From DAOTTY01 sp964451095 (GTDB lineage Bacteria > Chloroflexota > Anaerolineae > Aggregatilineales > Phototrophicaceae): DNA of 64,000 nt. The position numbers and the translations under genes were made by a program. The notes below the pieces were generated by a model that was not told the origin of the DNA, did not search any database, and saw only the letters and a program-made list of their open reading frames with translations. The DNA lies in assembly GCA_964451095.1 (NCBI GenBank), contig CAYVGI010000002.1, positions 1-64,000 on the forward strand, read 5' to 3'. Below are positions 1 through 9,166 of this stretch, piece by piece (the stretch's first letter is position 1; the number at the start of each line of letters is the position of its first letter).

Positions 1-549
1 GGTCAGCAAGGTCAGCAGGGTCAGCAGCCCGGAGAGCAGAGACAGCAGGGCGAGCAGTCCGGGCAGGGTCAGCAGCAGTCCGGGCAGCAGGGTCAGCAGC
101 AGGGCAGCGGTCAGCAGCCCGGCAACCAGACGGGCGCACAGGCACAGGGGCAGGGTGCCCCGGCAAACAGCGGTCAGAACGCGGGTGGTGCCGGTGATGG
201 CGAGGGCGGTGCCAACGAGGGCGGCTTCGACGGCGACGGCTCCCCCATCGACACCAACAACAACCCGGATGGCGAAGGTGAGCGCGAGTTCGAGTCCATC
301 TATGCGCCGCAGCGCATCGGCGGTGAGGGCGATACAGGCTTCACGCTGGAAGACCCCGGCGACGAGAACGCCCCCCTATTCGAGGGCGACTTCTCCGAGA
401 ACCCGACGGGTAACACCGACCGCCCGTATAACGAAGTGTTCCGCGACTACAGCGACGACGCCCAACAAGCACTGGAAAGCGACTACATCCCGCTGGGCAT
501 CCGCGATGTGGTGCAGGACTACTTCACATCCATCGAGCCGGATAATTAA
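1..549 (+). CDS. C-terminal part of a Gln/Gly-rich protein (5' end outside window)
   Basis: Frame 1 is open from the first base to TAA at 547-549, leaving 182 residues without a start. The first 60 or so residues are a low-complexity stretch of GQQ, GQQSGQ and PGNQ units; next comes an acidic Gly/Asp/Asn linker, then a compact C-terminal segment (YNEVFRDY, then IPLGIRDVVQDYFTSIEP) that looks conserved rather than random. A flexible Q/G linker before a short C-terminal module is typical of membrane-anchored or multi-domain proteins whose main domain lies upstream, here out of view. I do not recognise the family. Chloroflexota genes near MoxR/DUF58 clusters can carry such tails, but nothing visible proves that. 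The coding frame is well supported by third-position G/C. Confidence 0.75.
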   Translation, partial: GQQGQQGQQPGEQRQQGEQSGQGQQQSGQQGQQQGSGQQPGNQTGAQAQGQGAPANSGQNAGGAGDGEGGANEGGFDGDGSPIDTNNNPDGEGEREFESIYAPQRIGGEGDTGFTLEDPGDENAPLFEGDFSENPTGNTDRPYNEVFRDYSDDAQQALESDYIPLGIRDVVQDYFTSIEPDN

Positions 550-555
550 CCACCA

Positions 556-640
556 ATCCCTCATCCCCCAACCCGCTCCGAGAAGGGGCGCGTGCACGGT
601 GAGCAAAATCCCTCGCCCTGTGGGTGAGGGAAAACCCCAC
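556..640. repeat. Intergenic hairpin element, C-rich, related to the 21.1 kb element
   Basis: The gap after the first gene begins with the C-rich phrase CCTCATCCCCCAACCC, which is also found at about 21030 next to a larger inverted element. It ends in a hairpin: arms 611-618 and 622-629 with a TGT loop (8 pairs, one G-U). There is no T-run, so a canonical intrinsic terminator is not supported. It is probably a degenerate copy of a dispersed intergenic repeat. Confidence 0.4.
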
Positions 641-651
641 ACAAAACCATC

Positions 652-1386
652 ATGCTCAACCTAGACCAACAAGAACGCCTGCGCGACCGCTACAAAACCG
701 ACATTGTGCCCGGTCATCGTATGGGACTCGATGTATACCGCGACTGGCTGGACGCCGCCGTCAGCCCGCAAACACGCCTGCTGGACGTGGGCTGCGGTCC
801 GGCGGGGCTGGTGGCACAGTACGATGAACAGGCGGCGCTTGTCGTCGGCGCAGACCAACACCTGACCGCGTTCACCGAGTTTGACGGCGCGTTTGGGGTG
901 CGTAACCTCGCGGAAAGCGACATGGTGGCGCTGCCGTTCGCGGATGGTGCATTCGATGTGGTGACGTGTAGCTGGGTGCTGGAGCATCTGCCGCGCCCAC
1001 AGGCGAGCATGAACGAGGTAGCGCGGGTGCTAGCGCCCGGCGGATGCTTCCTGTTCATCACGCCGAACGCGCTGAACTATGTCGTGGGGCTGCGTCGGCT
1101 GGTGCCTACCCTGCTGAGCAAGCGGCTGGTCAAGGCGATTTACGACCGCGACGAGGACTTCATCAACCCCACATACTACCGCATGAACACGCCCGCCACA
1201 GTCGAGCAAATTTGCGTTGGCGCGGGTTTGCAGCGGGATGCGCTGGAGACCATCAGCGACCCGACGTACCTGGCGCTCAACGAAGGGCTGTTTCAGGCGT
1301 CCATTCTGCTGGAGCGCGTGCTAGAGGCGGTGTATCCGCAGGGGCGGGTGCACCTGGTGGGGCGCTATCGCAAACCCCCGAGCTAA
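652..1386 (+). CDS. Class I SAM-dependent methyltransferase
   Basis: 244 residues. Motif I is LLDVGCGPAG (about residues 43-52), the glycine-rich loop that binds S-adenosylmethionine. It is followed by an acidic residue after strand 2 (VVGADQH) and the post-motif segment FDVVTCSWVLEHLPRP, typical of Methyltransf_11 enzymes, then a 'RVLAPGGCFLFITPN' strand. The substrate cannot be read from the sequence; the C-terminal third (YYRMNTPATVEQI) is the usual substrate-side helix region. The ATG at 652 is the only sensible start because the SAM fold begins soon after, although its ribosome binding site is weak. The gene is isolated between a hairpin element and a convergent transporter. The fold is well supported, the specific reaction is not. 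Confidence 0.85.
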   Translation: MLNLDQQERLRDRYKTDIVPGHRMGLDVYRDWLDAAVSPQTRLLDVGCGPAGLVAQYDEQAALVVGADQHLTAFTEFDGAFGVRNLAESDMVALPFADGAFDVVTCSWVLEHLPRPQASMNEVARVLAPGGCFLFITPNALNYVVGLRRLVPTLLSKRLVKAIYDRDEDFINPTYYRMNTPATVEQICVGAGLQRDALETISDPTYLALNEGLFQASILLERVLEAVYPQGRVHLVGRYRKPPS

Positions 1387-1455
1387 AGCGGCGCGGTACA
1401 ACCCGTGTTCGGGGGGTGCCAAACGCACATACAGGTCACACCCTGCAAACATCCC

Positions 1456-2724
1456 CTAATCCGCGCCCTCCGTGCCCAACTGCGCATCCGCCACGGGGGG
1501 CTCTGTTGTACTTTGCCCCGGCGCAGGCAGCAGATACGCCAGCAGCCCCGCCGCCGCCGTGAACACGCCAATCCACTGGAAGGCACGCACCAGCCCCACA
1601 CCTGCAAACGAGAAGATGCCGTCTGCCATGTAACCGATTGCCAGCGTGCCCAGCGCCCCCGCCCCGAAGATAAAGCCCAGCGCCACCCCCGACGCAAACC
1701 CCTTGCGCCCCGGCAGCAGCGATTGCGCCAGCACCACGAGAATACTATGAGCGCCGCCCGACATCGCCCCCGCCAGTAAGGACATCACGTAGGCAAGCAC
1801 ACCATTCGTCAGCGGCAGCACCACAAACACGGGCGCGGCAAAGAACAGGCTGCTCATCACCAGGCGCCGCCGCCCGAACCGATCTGCCATGGCACCGAGC
1901 AGCACACCCGCCATCGCCGAACCAATCCAGTACAGGCTTGCTGCCTGCCCATAGGCAGCAGGCGACCAGCCCTTTTGCTCAAACAGTGCCGGGATGAACG
2001 CCACACTGCCCGGCGACGCCATACCGCGCAGCACGACGATCACCGCCAGGATTGCCAGCGGAACCACCTTGACTGCACGAGGGGCGGGTTTGCCGTCTGC
2101 GGGTGGGTCTGCTTTGTCCGGCGTCATCACCTCCCCGTGCCGGGGGATGGCAACGCTCATGAACAGCACCGACGGCAGCGACGCCAGCGCCAGAATAAAC
2201 ACCGGGAACACACTGCCGCCCTCCCCGTTCGTCTGCGTAAGCCCCAGCAGGAAGCCCACGACCGCCGGACCCAGCGCCAGCCCCAATTGCCCGAACAGGA
2301 AGAAATACGCTGTTGTGGTAGACGCGGCTGCCTTGTTCTTGTGGGATGCAAACGCCGTGCCCACCGGGTGGAACGCCCCGCTGCCCAGTGCAGAGAGCGC
2401 AAACGGCAAAATCATCAGCCAGAAGTTGCCGACCATCGCCAAAAACATGGAAAACGCCAGCATCGTCACGGTGAACGCGACCCCGCCCGCCCCCAGCAAG
2501 CGGCTGTTGCCCTTGTCGCTTAGCCAGCCGAACAACGGCTGCGACAGCGCCCCCAGCATCTCCCGTGCGCTGATGGCAATGCCGATGTACGCGGGTGGGA
2601 TGGCAAAGTACACCCCGCCGATGAACGTCAGCAGCAGCGGTCCAGATGCCATAAAGATGTCGTTGGTCATGTGCCCCAGGGCAACCGCCCAGAACACCCG
2701 GTCGCGCGGGATGTTTGCCGCCAT
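1456..2724 (-). CDS. MFS transporter, fosmidomycin-resistance (Fsr)-like
   Basis: 422 residues with about twelve hydrophobic segments and a central cytoplasmic loop (about 195-215, Pro/Lys/Asp-rich), as in major facilitator exporters. The N-terminus FWAVALGHMTNDIFMASGPLLLTFIGG matches the pattern of Fsr-type transporters (GH-x-x-x-D in helix 1). A GAMADRFGRRRLVMSS segment in the second half is the classic MFS loop signature (G-x-x-x-D-R-x-G-R-R), and a GxLSDK-like version lies in the first half. Fsr relatives export fosmidomycin or act as general drug or metabolite exporters, so the substrate here is unknown. It reads convergently with the methyltransferase and divergently from the hairpin array at 2853-2984. 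The ATG at 2724 has only a weak Shine-Dalgarno. Confidence 0.8.
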   Translation of the reverse strand: MAANIPRDRVFWAVALGHMTNDIFMASGPLLLTFIGGVYFAIPPAYIGIAISAREMLGALSQPLFGWLSDKGNSRLLGAGGVAFTVTMLAFSMFLAMVGNFWLMILPFALSALGSGAFHPVGTAFASHKNKAAASTTTAYFFLFGQLGLALGPAVVGFLLGLTQTNGEGGSVFPVFILALASLPSVLFMSVAIPRHGEVMTPDKADPPADGKPAPRAVKVVPLAILAVIVVLRGMASPGSVAFIPALFEQKGWSPAAYGQAASLYWIGSAMAGVLLGAMADRFGRRRLVMSSLFFAAPVFVVLPLTNGVLAYVMSLLAGAMSGGAHSILVVLAQSLLPGRKGFASGVALGFIFGAGALGTLAIGYMADGIFSFAGVGLVRAFQWIGVFTAAAGLLAYLLPAPGQSTTEPPVADAQLGTEGAD

Positions 2725-2852
2725 ATGGTCTTGTCGCTTTCGTTGTGATGGGTTCGCACCGTTAACACGCTTCAGCGTAGCGCGTTTTGCCAGGGCGGGA
2801 TAGTACCGATTGTGTGAGCGTCAGGGCTTTTGCGAAGTCCGCATTTCAATTA

Positions 2853-2984
2853 ACGGGGGCTCTGTCCCCGTACCCCTGCAAGGGGTGAAAACCCTTTGAA
2901 CCCATCTTCTCGGACGCACAGCGTCCGAAATGGCAAGTTTTTGTCCGCTTTTTTCAAAAAGCGGCGGGTTTGGGCAGCGCCCAA
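2853..2984. repeat. Array of five consecutive hairpins in 132 bp
   Basis: Five inverted repeats follow one another. They are 2853-2871 (ACGGGG, 7-nt loop, CCCCGT); 2872-2886 (ACCCCT, GCA, AGGGGT); 2911-2927 (CGGACGC, ACA, GCGTCCG); 2945-2964 (9-bp arms CCGCTTTTT/AAAAAGCGG); and 2970-2984 (TTGGGC, AGC, GCCCAA). Three have three-base loops. The array lies between divergent genes, so terminator duty for either neighbour is unlikely. It may be a REP/BIME-like dispersed element or a structured leader for the downstream membrane protein. Confidence 0.7.
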
Positions 2985-3033
2985 GCAAGCGATCCACGAC
3001 TTTGCAATAGCCGTGGTGTGAGCGTTTGCGTGC

Positions 3034-3061
3034 TTGCGGTGCGGGGCGCACCGACTATAAT
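3034..3061 (+). promoter_or_regulatory. Candidate sigma-70 promoter for the 3.1 kb membrane protein
   Basis: TTGCGG at 3034-3039 and a perfect TATAAT at 3056-3061 are separated by 16 bp. Transcription would start near 3068, downstream of the ATG at 3060, which favours translation from the TTG at 3099. A motif match only. Confidence 0.4.
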
Positions 3062-3098
3062 GCACGCACGATTTTGCCTGGCAGAGGACGGTACGCCT

Positions 3099-5255
3099 TT
3101 GAGGAGCAGCATACAAGCAGCGTGGCGGTGGCTCGCGTCCCCCATCAACTTTGCGATTGGGCTGGTGGCGCTGCTGCCCATCGGGTATTTGCTGGTATTT
3201 ATGGTGTACTATGCGCCCGCCACCCCCATTATAGACACGGCGGAACTCAACGGTGGCACAGTGCTGGCGCTGGCAGACGGCAGTTTTCGCTGGCAGATGG
3301 TGTTCGAGAGCTTTAACGGGCACCGCCCGGTGTTCGCGCACCTGCTCACCATCGCCAACTACTACCTCACAGGCTGGAACCAGTACGCCGAACTCGCCGT
3401 GATCGTGGTGATGGCGCTGGCGAATGTGTGTTTGCTGCTGGTGCTGGTCGCACACGTTGACCCCGGTCTGGTGCGGTGGGCGCTGCTGCCCGTGCTGTTC
3501 ATGTGGCTTTCCCCGACGATGGGGTTAACGTGGCTGGCGGGGGTGTACAGCACCTGGCACTTTAACCTGTTGTTTGTGCTGCTGGCACTGCTGCTGATTG
3601 TGAAGCTGCCCCGGCGTTGGTGGGCGCTGCCGCTGATAATAGGTGCGTCCGCGCTGCCCATGCTCAGCCTGACGCAAGGCGTGCTGATGTGGGGCATTGG
3701 TATGGCAGCCCTGTGGATGACCGGGCACAGCAAGCGGACTGTTGTGCTGTATGGGCTGGTGGGGGTTGCGTTGGTGCTGTGGTACGCGCAGGGTGCCCTC
3801 GTCACTGTGAGCGCCGACCCCGCACAGGAACTAGACACCCGCCGCACGGTTAGCCTAGAAAGCCCAGTGACGCTGCTGCGCTTTGTGCTGGTGTACCTGG
3901 GCGCACCGCTCGGCATGGAGCGACCGACGCCCGCGCTGGTTGCAGGGATAGCGGGTTGTGGGCTGCTGGCGGCGCAAATGCTCTACCTGGCAAAGCGCGG
4001 CGACTTGCGCCGGGTGTGGCTGCTGCTGCTGCTGGCGGGGTATGTGCTGGGCACGGCGGGCATAGTCGGGTTAGGGCGTATCGACTTTTTGGGCGTGGAG
4101 GTCGCGCTGGTGGAGCGCTACCAGCACAGTGCGTGGGTGTTCTGGTGTGTCGTCGTGCTGCTCACGCTTATGGCGCTGCGCAGCGCACTGGGTGCCGGGC
4201 ACTTTGCTGTGATGCGTGCCAATATCGCCGTGCTGGTCGTGTTCGGCGGGGTTTTTGCGGTGTGCAGCTATCTGCTCACCCCCACGTTCTACACGGCGGG
4301 TTATGCCCAACCGCTAGAGAACCTGCGCGGGCGCGAACAGTGCACCCGTGACCTGCTGCTGCGCGATGTCGCAACGTGCGTGGAGTACGCGCACTTTCTG
4401 GTGCAGGAGCTTGCCGTGGCGGGGGTTGCTGCCTACGAGGACATTGGCGCACCTGCCTTTGTGGATGACCCGGCGCTGCGAGATGGGCATGTGGTTGTAA
4501 TGACGGAGAACCCCTGGACGAGCTACTTTATCTATCGGCACACGCTGCCCGGTGCCCCACACGAGCGAGCGTTCTTGCTGCTGCCAGACGGCACGCAAGA
4601 CGATTATAATCGCATCCTGGAACTATCTGATGTGCCTGTGCCCGCCGCTTATACCCACAACGATGCGGACGCGCTGCGCACCCAGCTAGCAGGTGCCCCC
4701 GGCGTTTGGCTCGTACACGACGAATCGCTGGACACCGAACCCGTGCTCACGCTCAACGACGCCGACTACGCGCTGCTGCGGCGCTGGCGTCAACGTTACG
4801 ACATCGCGGTGCAGCATTACCTGCCGCTGCACACAGGTGAACAGCAGGTGCGGTTTGGCGACGAAATGACCCTGGTCGGCTGGCAAATCCCGGCGGCGCT
4901 GGAGGTAACGCCGTGCAGCACACTGCCGCTGCACACGTTCTGGCAGGCGGCGGTGGACGAAGGCGAACGGGCGAACAGCTACGGGCTATCCCTGGTGCTG
5001 GCGGGCGCGGATGGTGTGGGCGTGAGTGCGGCGAACGGTGCCACCAGCTTGGACACCACAGACTGGCGTGCCGAGCACTACTACGCAGACGCCCGCACGG
5101 TCGAGATCCCGTGTGACGCGCCTACGGGCGAGTACCCGCTGCTGCTGAGCGCGTATCCGCTGGACGAACCGGGCGCGAACCTGCCCGTCACGGCGGAGGA
5201 CGGCACCCCACTGGGCGACTTCCTCTACCTGACAACAGTGTTTATCGCTCAATGA
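3099..5255 (+). CDS. Large polytopic membrane protein, glycosyltransferase-like, tandem copy 1
   Basis: About 718 residues: some ten transmembrane segments in the first 440 residues, then a soluble region ending in a beta-sandwich module. Family features shared with copy 2 include APATPI-x-DTA-x-LNG, an FNGHRP motif in the first long loop and IANYYLT. These resemble GT-C-type membrane glycosyltransferases that use lipid-linked sugars, although no DE dyad is obvious. The C-terminal module (VGWQIPAALEV, then HTFWQAA, then CDAPTGEYPLLLSAYPL) is the beta-sandwich often appended to Chloroflexota membrane glycosyltransferases. TTG 3099 is chosen because GAGGA lies about 10 bases upstream, the candidate promoter starts at about 3068, and it gives the same N-terminal length as copy 2. 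ATG 3060 is the alternative, extending the protein by 13 residues. Confidence 0.75.
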   Translation: MRSSIQAAWRWLASPINFAIGLVALLPIGYLLVFMVYYAPATPIIDTAELNGGTVLALADGSFRWQMVFESFNGHRPVFAHLLTIANYYLTGWNQYAELAVIVVMALANVCLLLVLVAHVDPGLVRWALLPVLFMWLSPTMGLTWLAGVYSTWHFNLLFVLLALLLIVKLPRRWWALPLIIGASALPMLSLTQGVLMWGIGMAALWMTGHSKRTVVLYGLVGVALVLWYAQGALVTVSADPAQELDTRRTVSLESPVTLLRFVLVYLGAPLGMERPTPALVAGIAGCGLLAAQMLYLAKRGDLRRVWLLLLLAGYVLGTAGIVGLGRIDFLGVEVALVERYQHSAWVFWCVVVLLTLMALRSALGAGHFAVMRANIAVLVVFGGVFAVCSYLLTPTFYTAGYAQPLENLRGREQCTRDLLLRDVATCVEYAHFLVQELAVAGVAAYEDIGAPAFVDDPALRDGHVVVMTENPWTSYFIYRHTLPGAPHERAFLLLPDGTQDDYNRILELSDVPVPAAYTHNDADALRTQLAGAPGVWLVHDESLDTEPVLTLNDADYALLRRWRQRYDIAVQHYLPLHTGEQQVRFGDEMTLVGWQIPAALEVTPCSTLPLHTFWQAAVDEGERANSYGLSLVLAGADGVGVSAANGATSLDTTDWRAEHYYADARTVEIPCDAPTGEYPLLLSAYPLDEPGANLPVTAEDGTPLGDFLYLTTVFIAQ

Positions 5256-5352
5256 TTCGATAGAAAACCTTAACACTGATTTGCTGCACGATGTCGTGCT
5301 GTCCATGTACTATGGCTTACTGATCCCACCCGTAACATAGGCTTAACCCTTT

Positions 5353-7536
5353 ATGAAGACCAGCAAAGCGTTTTTACAGCATGTGCGCAACATTATCGTA
5401 TGTCCCACAACTTTCACGCTGGCGGCAACTGCCCTGCTCCCGGTCGCTTTGCTTATCGCATATATTGCTGCCTACGCGCCAGCCACCCCCATCCCAGACA
5501 CAGCAGACCTGAACGGTAAGATTATCATCGCCATTGCAGATGGCACGTTTAACTGGCAAATGTTGTTCGAAGGTTTCAACGGGCACCGTCCGCTGACGGC
5601 ACGGCTGCTGACGATTGCCAACTACTACCTGACAAACTGGAACCAGCACGCCGAACTATTTGTTATGTTGATGATCGCCGTTGCCAATGCCTGCCTGCTG
5701 CTGGCGCTGGTCGTGCACGATAACCCCGCGCTGCTGCGCTGGGCACTGCTGCCCACACTGTTTCTACTTCTATCACCGCTAATGGGGCTAACATGGCTCG
5801 CCGCTGTGTACAGCACATGGCACTTAAACTTGCTGTTCGTGCTGTTGGTACTGCTGCTCATCGTCAAGCTGCCCCACCGCTGGTGGGCGCTGTTGCTCAT
5901 CACAGGTGTGAGTGTGCTACCGATGCTCACGCTGACGCAGGGCGTACTGATATGGGGGATCGGTGTTGTAGCGATGTATGTGATGGGGCATCGTAAGATC
6001 ATGACATTCGCCGTTTACGGTGCGGTTGGGGCGTTGGTGATGTGGTTGTTTGTACAGGGGACTGTTTACGAGTTGAGCACTGACCTCACGCAGGAGGCAA
6101 CGCTCAACACCGTGACACTAGAAGACCCGCTGCGCCTCCTCAATTTCACGCTCACCTACCTGGGTGCCCCCATTGGTATGGAGCGCCCGTTGGCTGCACT
6201 GGTGGGTGGGGTTGTGGGGTGTGTGCTGCTGGCGGCGCAAACGCTTTACCTGGCGCAGCGGGGAGAACTGCGCCGCGTGTGGGTGCTGCTGCTGTTGGCG
6301 CTGTACAGCGTGGGGACAAGCCTGCTGGTGGGCGTGGGGCGCATTAACCTGATGGGCATGGAGGCAGCACTGCAAGAGCGCTTCCTGCACAGTTCGATTC
6401 TATTTTGGCTTGCGGTGGTGCTGGTCACGATTATCGCAACCCGCCTGGCATATAACGCTCGGCATTGGGGCGTTGCGATGATGGCGCGGATAAACACGTT
6501 ACTGCTGGTTGCGTTTGGCGGGCTGTTTCTGGTTAACACGTACTTCTTTGCGGGTATGCTGTTCCCCACAGGCGATGAATTGCCCGTGAATGTGCTCATT
6601 GACCGGGACGTGTGCACGGCGAACCTGCTGCTGCGTGATATGCGCCCCGCCTGTGTTGAATATCCCCACATACCATCCAGAGAGCTCGCGGTGATGGGCG
6701 TTGCTGGCTACACCAACCCGAACGTGCCGCCCAGCGTGGATGACCCCCTGCTAACGTCAGGGTATGCAATTATAATGACGGAGAACCCGTGGACGAGCTA
6801 CTTTATTTATCGGCACACGCTGCCCGGTGCCCACCACGAACGGTCGTTCCTGATGCTGCCAGATAACGCACAAGATGATTATGAACGCATTGTTGCCCTG
6901 TCCGATGTGCCCGTGCCCGCTGCTTATACCGAAGACGAGGCAAGCACGCTCCGCACCCAGGTAGCAGGTGCCCCTGGGGTTTGGCTCGTACACGACGAAT
7001 CACTCGATGCCGATGATGTATTCAGGTTGAACAGTGCAGACTATGCGCTGGTGCGGCGCTGGCGCCAGCGCTATGACATCTCCGTGCGGCATTACATAGC
7101 GCTGCAATTGGGCGAGCAGCAGGTGCAGTTCGGCGACGAGATGATCCTGATCGGCTGGCAAACCCCGGCGGTGCTGGAAGTGGCACCGTGCAGCACACTG
7201 CCGCTGCACACGTTTTGGCAAGCTGCGGTGGACGAAGGCGAACGGGTTGAGAGCTACGGGCTGTCTTTGGTGCTAGCGGGCGCGGATGGTGTGGGCGTGA
7301 GTGCCGCAAACGGTGCCACCAGCTTGGACACGACAGACTGGTTTGCCAAGTACTACTACGCGGACGCCCGTACTATCGAAATCCCGTGTGACGCGCCCAC
7401 GGGCGAGTACCCGCTGCTGCTGAGCGCGTATCCGCTGGATGAACCGGGCGCGAACCTGCCCGTCACGGTGGAGGATGGCACGCCAATGGGCGACTTTCTG
7501 TATTTGACGACGGTGCTGGTGGTGGGCGGGGCGTGA
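5353..7536 (+). CDS. Large polytopic membrane protein, glycosyltransferase-like, tandem copy 2
   Basis: 727 residues, the same architecture as the gene 97 bp upstream: N-terminal anchor, about ten membrane spans, an extracytoplasmic loop with FNGHRP, and a C-terminal beta-sandwich ending at a valine/glycine-rich tip. The two copies are moderately alike over the membrane part but nearly identical in the last 250 or so residues (for example both contain CSTLPLHTFWQAAVDEGER and GADGVGVSAANGATSLDTT), which suggests gene conversion after duplication. A short palindrome (GCACGA/TCGTGC, 5286-5299) sits in the gap between the copies. The role is presumably transfer of sugars or similar groups outside the membrane; the acceptor is unknown. 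The ATG at 5353 has a poor ribosome site. Confidence 0.75.
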   Translation: MKTSKAFLQHVRNIIVCPTTFTLAATALLPVALLIAYIAAYAPATPIPDTADLNGKIIIAIADGTFNWQMLFEGFNGHRPLTARLLTIANYYLTNWNQHAELFVMLMIAVANACLLLALVVHDNPALLRWALLPTLFLLLSPLMGLTWLAAVYSTWHLNLLFVLLVLLLIVKLPHRWWALLLITGVSVLPMLTLTQGVLIWGIGVVAMYVMGHRKIMTFAVYGAVGALVMWLFVQGTVYELSTDLTQEATLNTVTLEDPLRLLNFTLTYLGAPIGMERPLAALVGGVVGCVLLAAQTLYLAQRGELRRVWVLLLLALYSVGTSLLVGVGRINLMGMEAALQERFLHSSILFWLAVVLVTIIATRLAYNARHWGVAMMARINTLLLVAFGGLFLVNTYFFAGMLFPTGDELPVNVLIDRDVCTANLLLRDMRPACVEYPHIPSRELAVMGVAGYTNPNVPPSVDDPLLTSGYAIIMTENPWTSYFIYRHTLPGAHHERSFLMLPDNAQDDYERIVALSDVPVPAAYTEDEASTLRTQVAGAPGVWLVHDESLDADDVFRLNSADYALVRRWRQRYDISVRHYIALQLGEQQVQFGDEMILIGWQTPAVLEVAPCSTLPLHTFWQAAVDEGERVESYGLSLVLAGADGVGVSAANGATSLDTTDWFAKYYYADARTIEIPCDAPTGEYPLLLSAYPLDEPGANLPVTVEDGTPMGDFLYLTTVLVVGGA

Positions 7537-7563
7537 CCGAACACGCCCCACACGGCTTGCTGG

Positions 7564-9069
7564 CTACAGCCCGTACACGCCCTTGAACTTGGTGGTGAGG
7601 TAGTCAATGTACGGTTGGCTGCTGATAGACTGCCCGGTAACGCGCTCGGTCAGTTCGTTGGTGTCGTACTTGCGCCCGTGCTGGTGGATGTTCTCATTGA
7701 GCCACGCCAGCAGCGTGTCGAACTTGCCGTTGGCGATGTCGTTCGGGATGCTGGGCACGTCTTGCACTGCCTTGTTGTAGTACTGCACACTGAGTAGGTT
7801 GCCCAGCGCATACGTGGAGAAGTACCCGAAGCCCCCCATCGACCAGTGAATGTCTTGCAAGCAGCCGTGCGCGTCGTCCGCCGGGGTGATGCCCAGGTAC
7901 TCGTTGAACATGTCGTTCCACGCCTGCGGGATCTGCGCAACCGGAATATCCCCTTTGATGATCGCCTGCTCGATGTTGAAGCGCAGCATAATGTGCAGGT
8001 TGTAGGTCGCCTCGTCTGCTTCCACGCGGATGAGCGACGGCGATACTTTGTTGATTGACTTGTAGAAGCTGGCAGCGTCCACGCCGTCGAACTGGTTCGG
8101 GAACTGTGCTTCCAGCTTGGGGAACGCCCACTGCCAAAAGCCCTCGCTGCGCCCCACGAGGTTTTCCCAGGTGCGGGACTGCGACTCGTGCACGCTAAGC
8201 GAGGTACCGTTGCCCAGCATAGTGCCCTCTAGCTCGTCGCCCACACCCTGCTCATACATAGAGTGCCCGCACTCGTGCATGGTGCCGAACAGCGCCGGGT
8301 TCAGCCAGTTTTCATCGTAGCGAGTGGTGATGCGTGAGTCGTTCTTGGAAAAGCTGGTGCTAAACGGATGCACAGACACATCCAGCCGCCCGCGCTCAAA
8401 GTCGTAGCCGATGGCACGGGCGATCATCTCACCGAACTCACGTTGTGCCGCCGTGGGGAACGACTGGTGCAGCACAGTATCGTCTACCCGGTCTTGCACC
8501 TCGCTCACGGCGGCAACCAGGTCGATGAGCGCCTGGCGGTGCCCCTCGAACAGCGCGTTTACCTGATCGCTGGTCATGCTGCGCTCGTACTCTTGCAGCA
8601 GCGCATCGTAGGGGTTGCCCTCGTAGCCCAGGTATTCCGCCTTCTGGCGGCTCATTTCTACAATGCGGGCAAGGTCATCCTGAAAGATGCTGAAGTCGCT
8701 CGCCTCGCGTGCCTTCACCCAACTGTGATGCGCTTGTGTGGTCAGCCGCGTGAAATCTGCAACAAAATCGGTGGGGAGCTTGGTTGCCTTGTCGTAGTCG
8801 TCCTGCACCACGCGGATCATGCTTGCTTCGGTGCTGTTGTAGCCCGCGTTTTGGGTTTCTGCGGCGGCGTCTGCTAGCAGTGTGCCGGTGTCGTCGCTGG
8901 TGAACATCTCGTGCTGGATTTTGGAGAGCGTGGAAAGCTGCTCGCCACGGGCGGCGGCACCACCGGGGGGCATCTGCGTTTCCATGTCCCAGTGCAGCAC
9001 GGCACTTGCTTGCCCAATGTTGTGGATGTCGCGCAGGCGCACTAGCAGCGCATCGTACTTGCTTGTCAT
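7564..9069 (-). CDS. M32-family metallocarboxypeptidase (carboxypeptidase Taq type)
   Basis: 501 residues, the normal length for the M32 family, which removes C-terminal amino acids in the cytoplasm. The zinc site is visible as MHECGHSMYEQG (HEXXH), followed by the family's TSLSVHESQSRTWEN block, where the second glutamate lies in HESQSR. The N-terminus SAVLHWDMETQMPPGG is also diagnostic. An upstream in-frame start at 9114 exists, but ATG 9069 is preferred: GAGGA lies about 9 bases upstream and homologues start at this level. It is convergent with the tandem membrane proteins, with only 27 bp between the stops. No neighbouring peptide transporter is visible, so it probably serves general peptide turnover. 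Confidence 0.95.
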   Translation of the reverse strand: MTSKYDALLVRLRDIHNIGQASAVLHWDMETQMPPGGAAARGEQLSTLSKIQHEMFTSDDTGTLLADAAAETQNAGYNSTEASMIRVVQDDYDKATKLPTDFVADFTRLTTQAHHSWVKAREASDFSIFQDDLARIVEMSRQKAEYLGYEGNPYDALLQEYERSMTSDQVNALFEGHRQALIDLVAAVSEVQDRVDDTVLHQSFPTAAQREFGEMIARAIGYDFERGRLDVSVHPFSTSFSKNDSRITTRYDENWLNPALFGTMHECGHSMYEQGVGDELEGTMLGNGTSLSVHESQSRTWENLVGRSEGFWQWAFPKLEAQFPNQFDGVDAASFYKSINKVSPSLIRVEADEATYNLHIMLRFNIEQAIIKGDIPVAQIPQAWNDMFNEYLGITPADDAHGCLQDIHWSMGGFGYFSTYALGNLLSVQYYNKAVQDVPSIPNDIANGKFDTLLAWLNENIHQHGRKYDTNELTERVTGQSISSQPYIDYLTTKFKGVYGL

Positions 9070-9166
9070 CGTCGTGTGTCCTCTTTTGCTCGTATGTAGG
9101 GGGTAACACCGCACATTCTAGCAAAGAGCGCACGCGATAAAAATAATTTGAATGGCTAAATCAGTT

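Noticed and set aside
2970..3098. N-terminal extension of the 3.1 kb membrane protein back to 2970
   Set aside because: It would start inside a hairpin and lacks conservation with the paralogue; TTG 3099 fits better.
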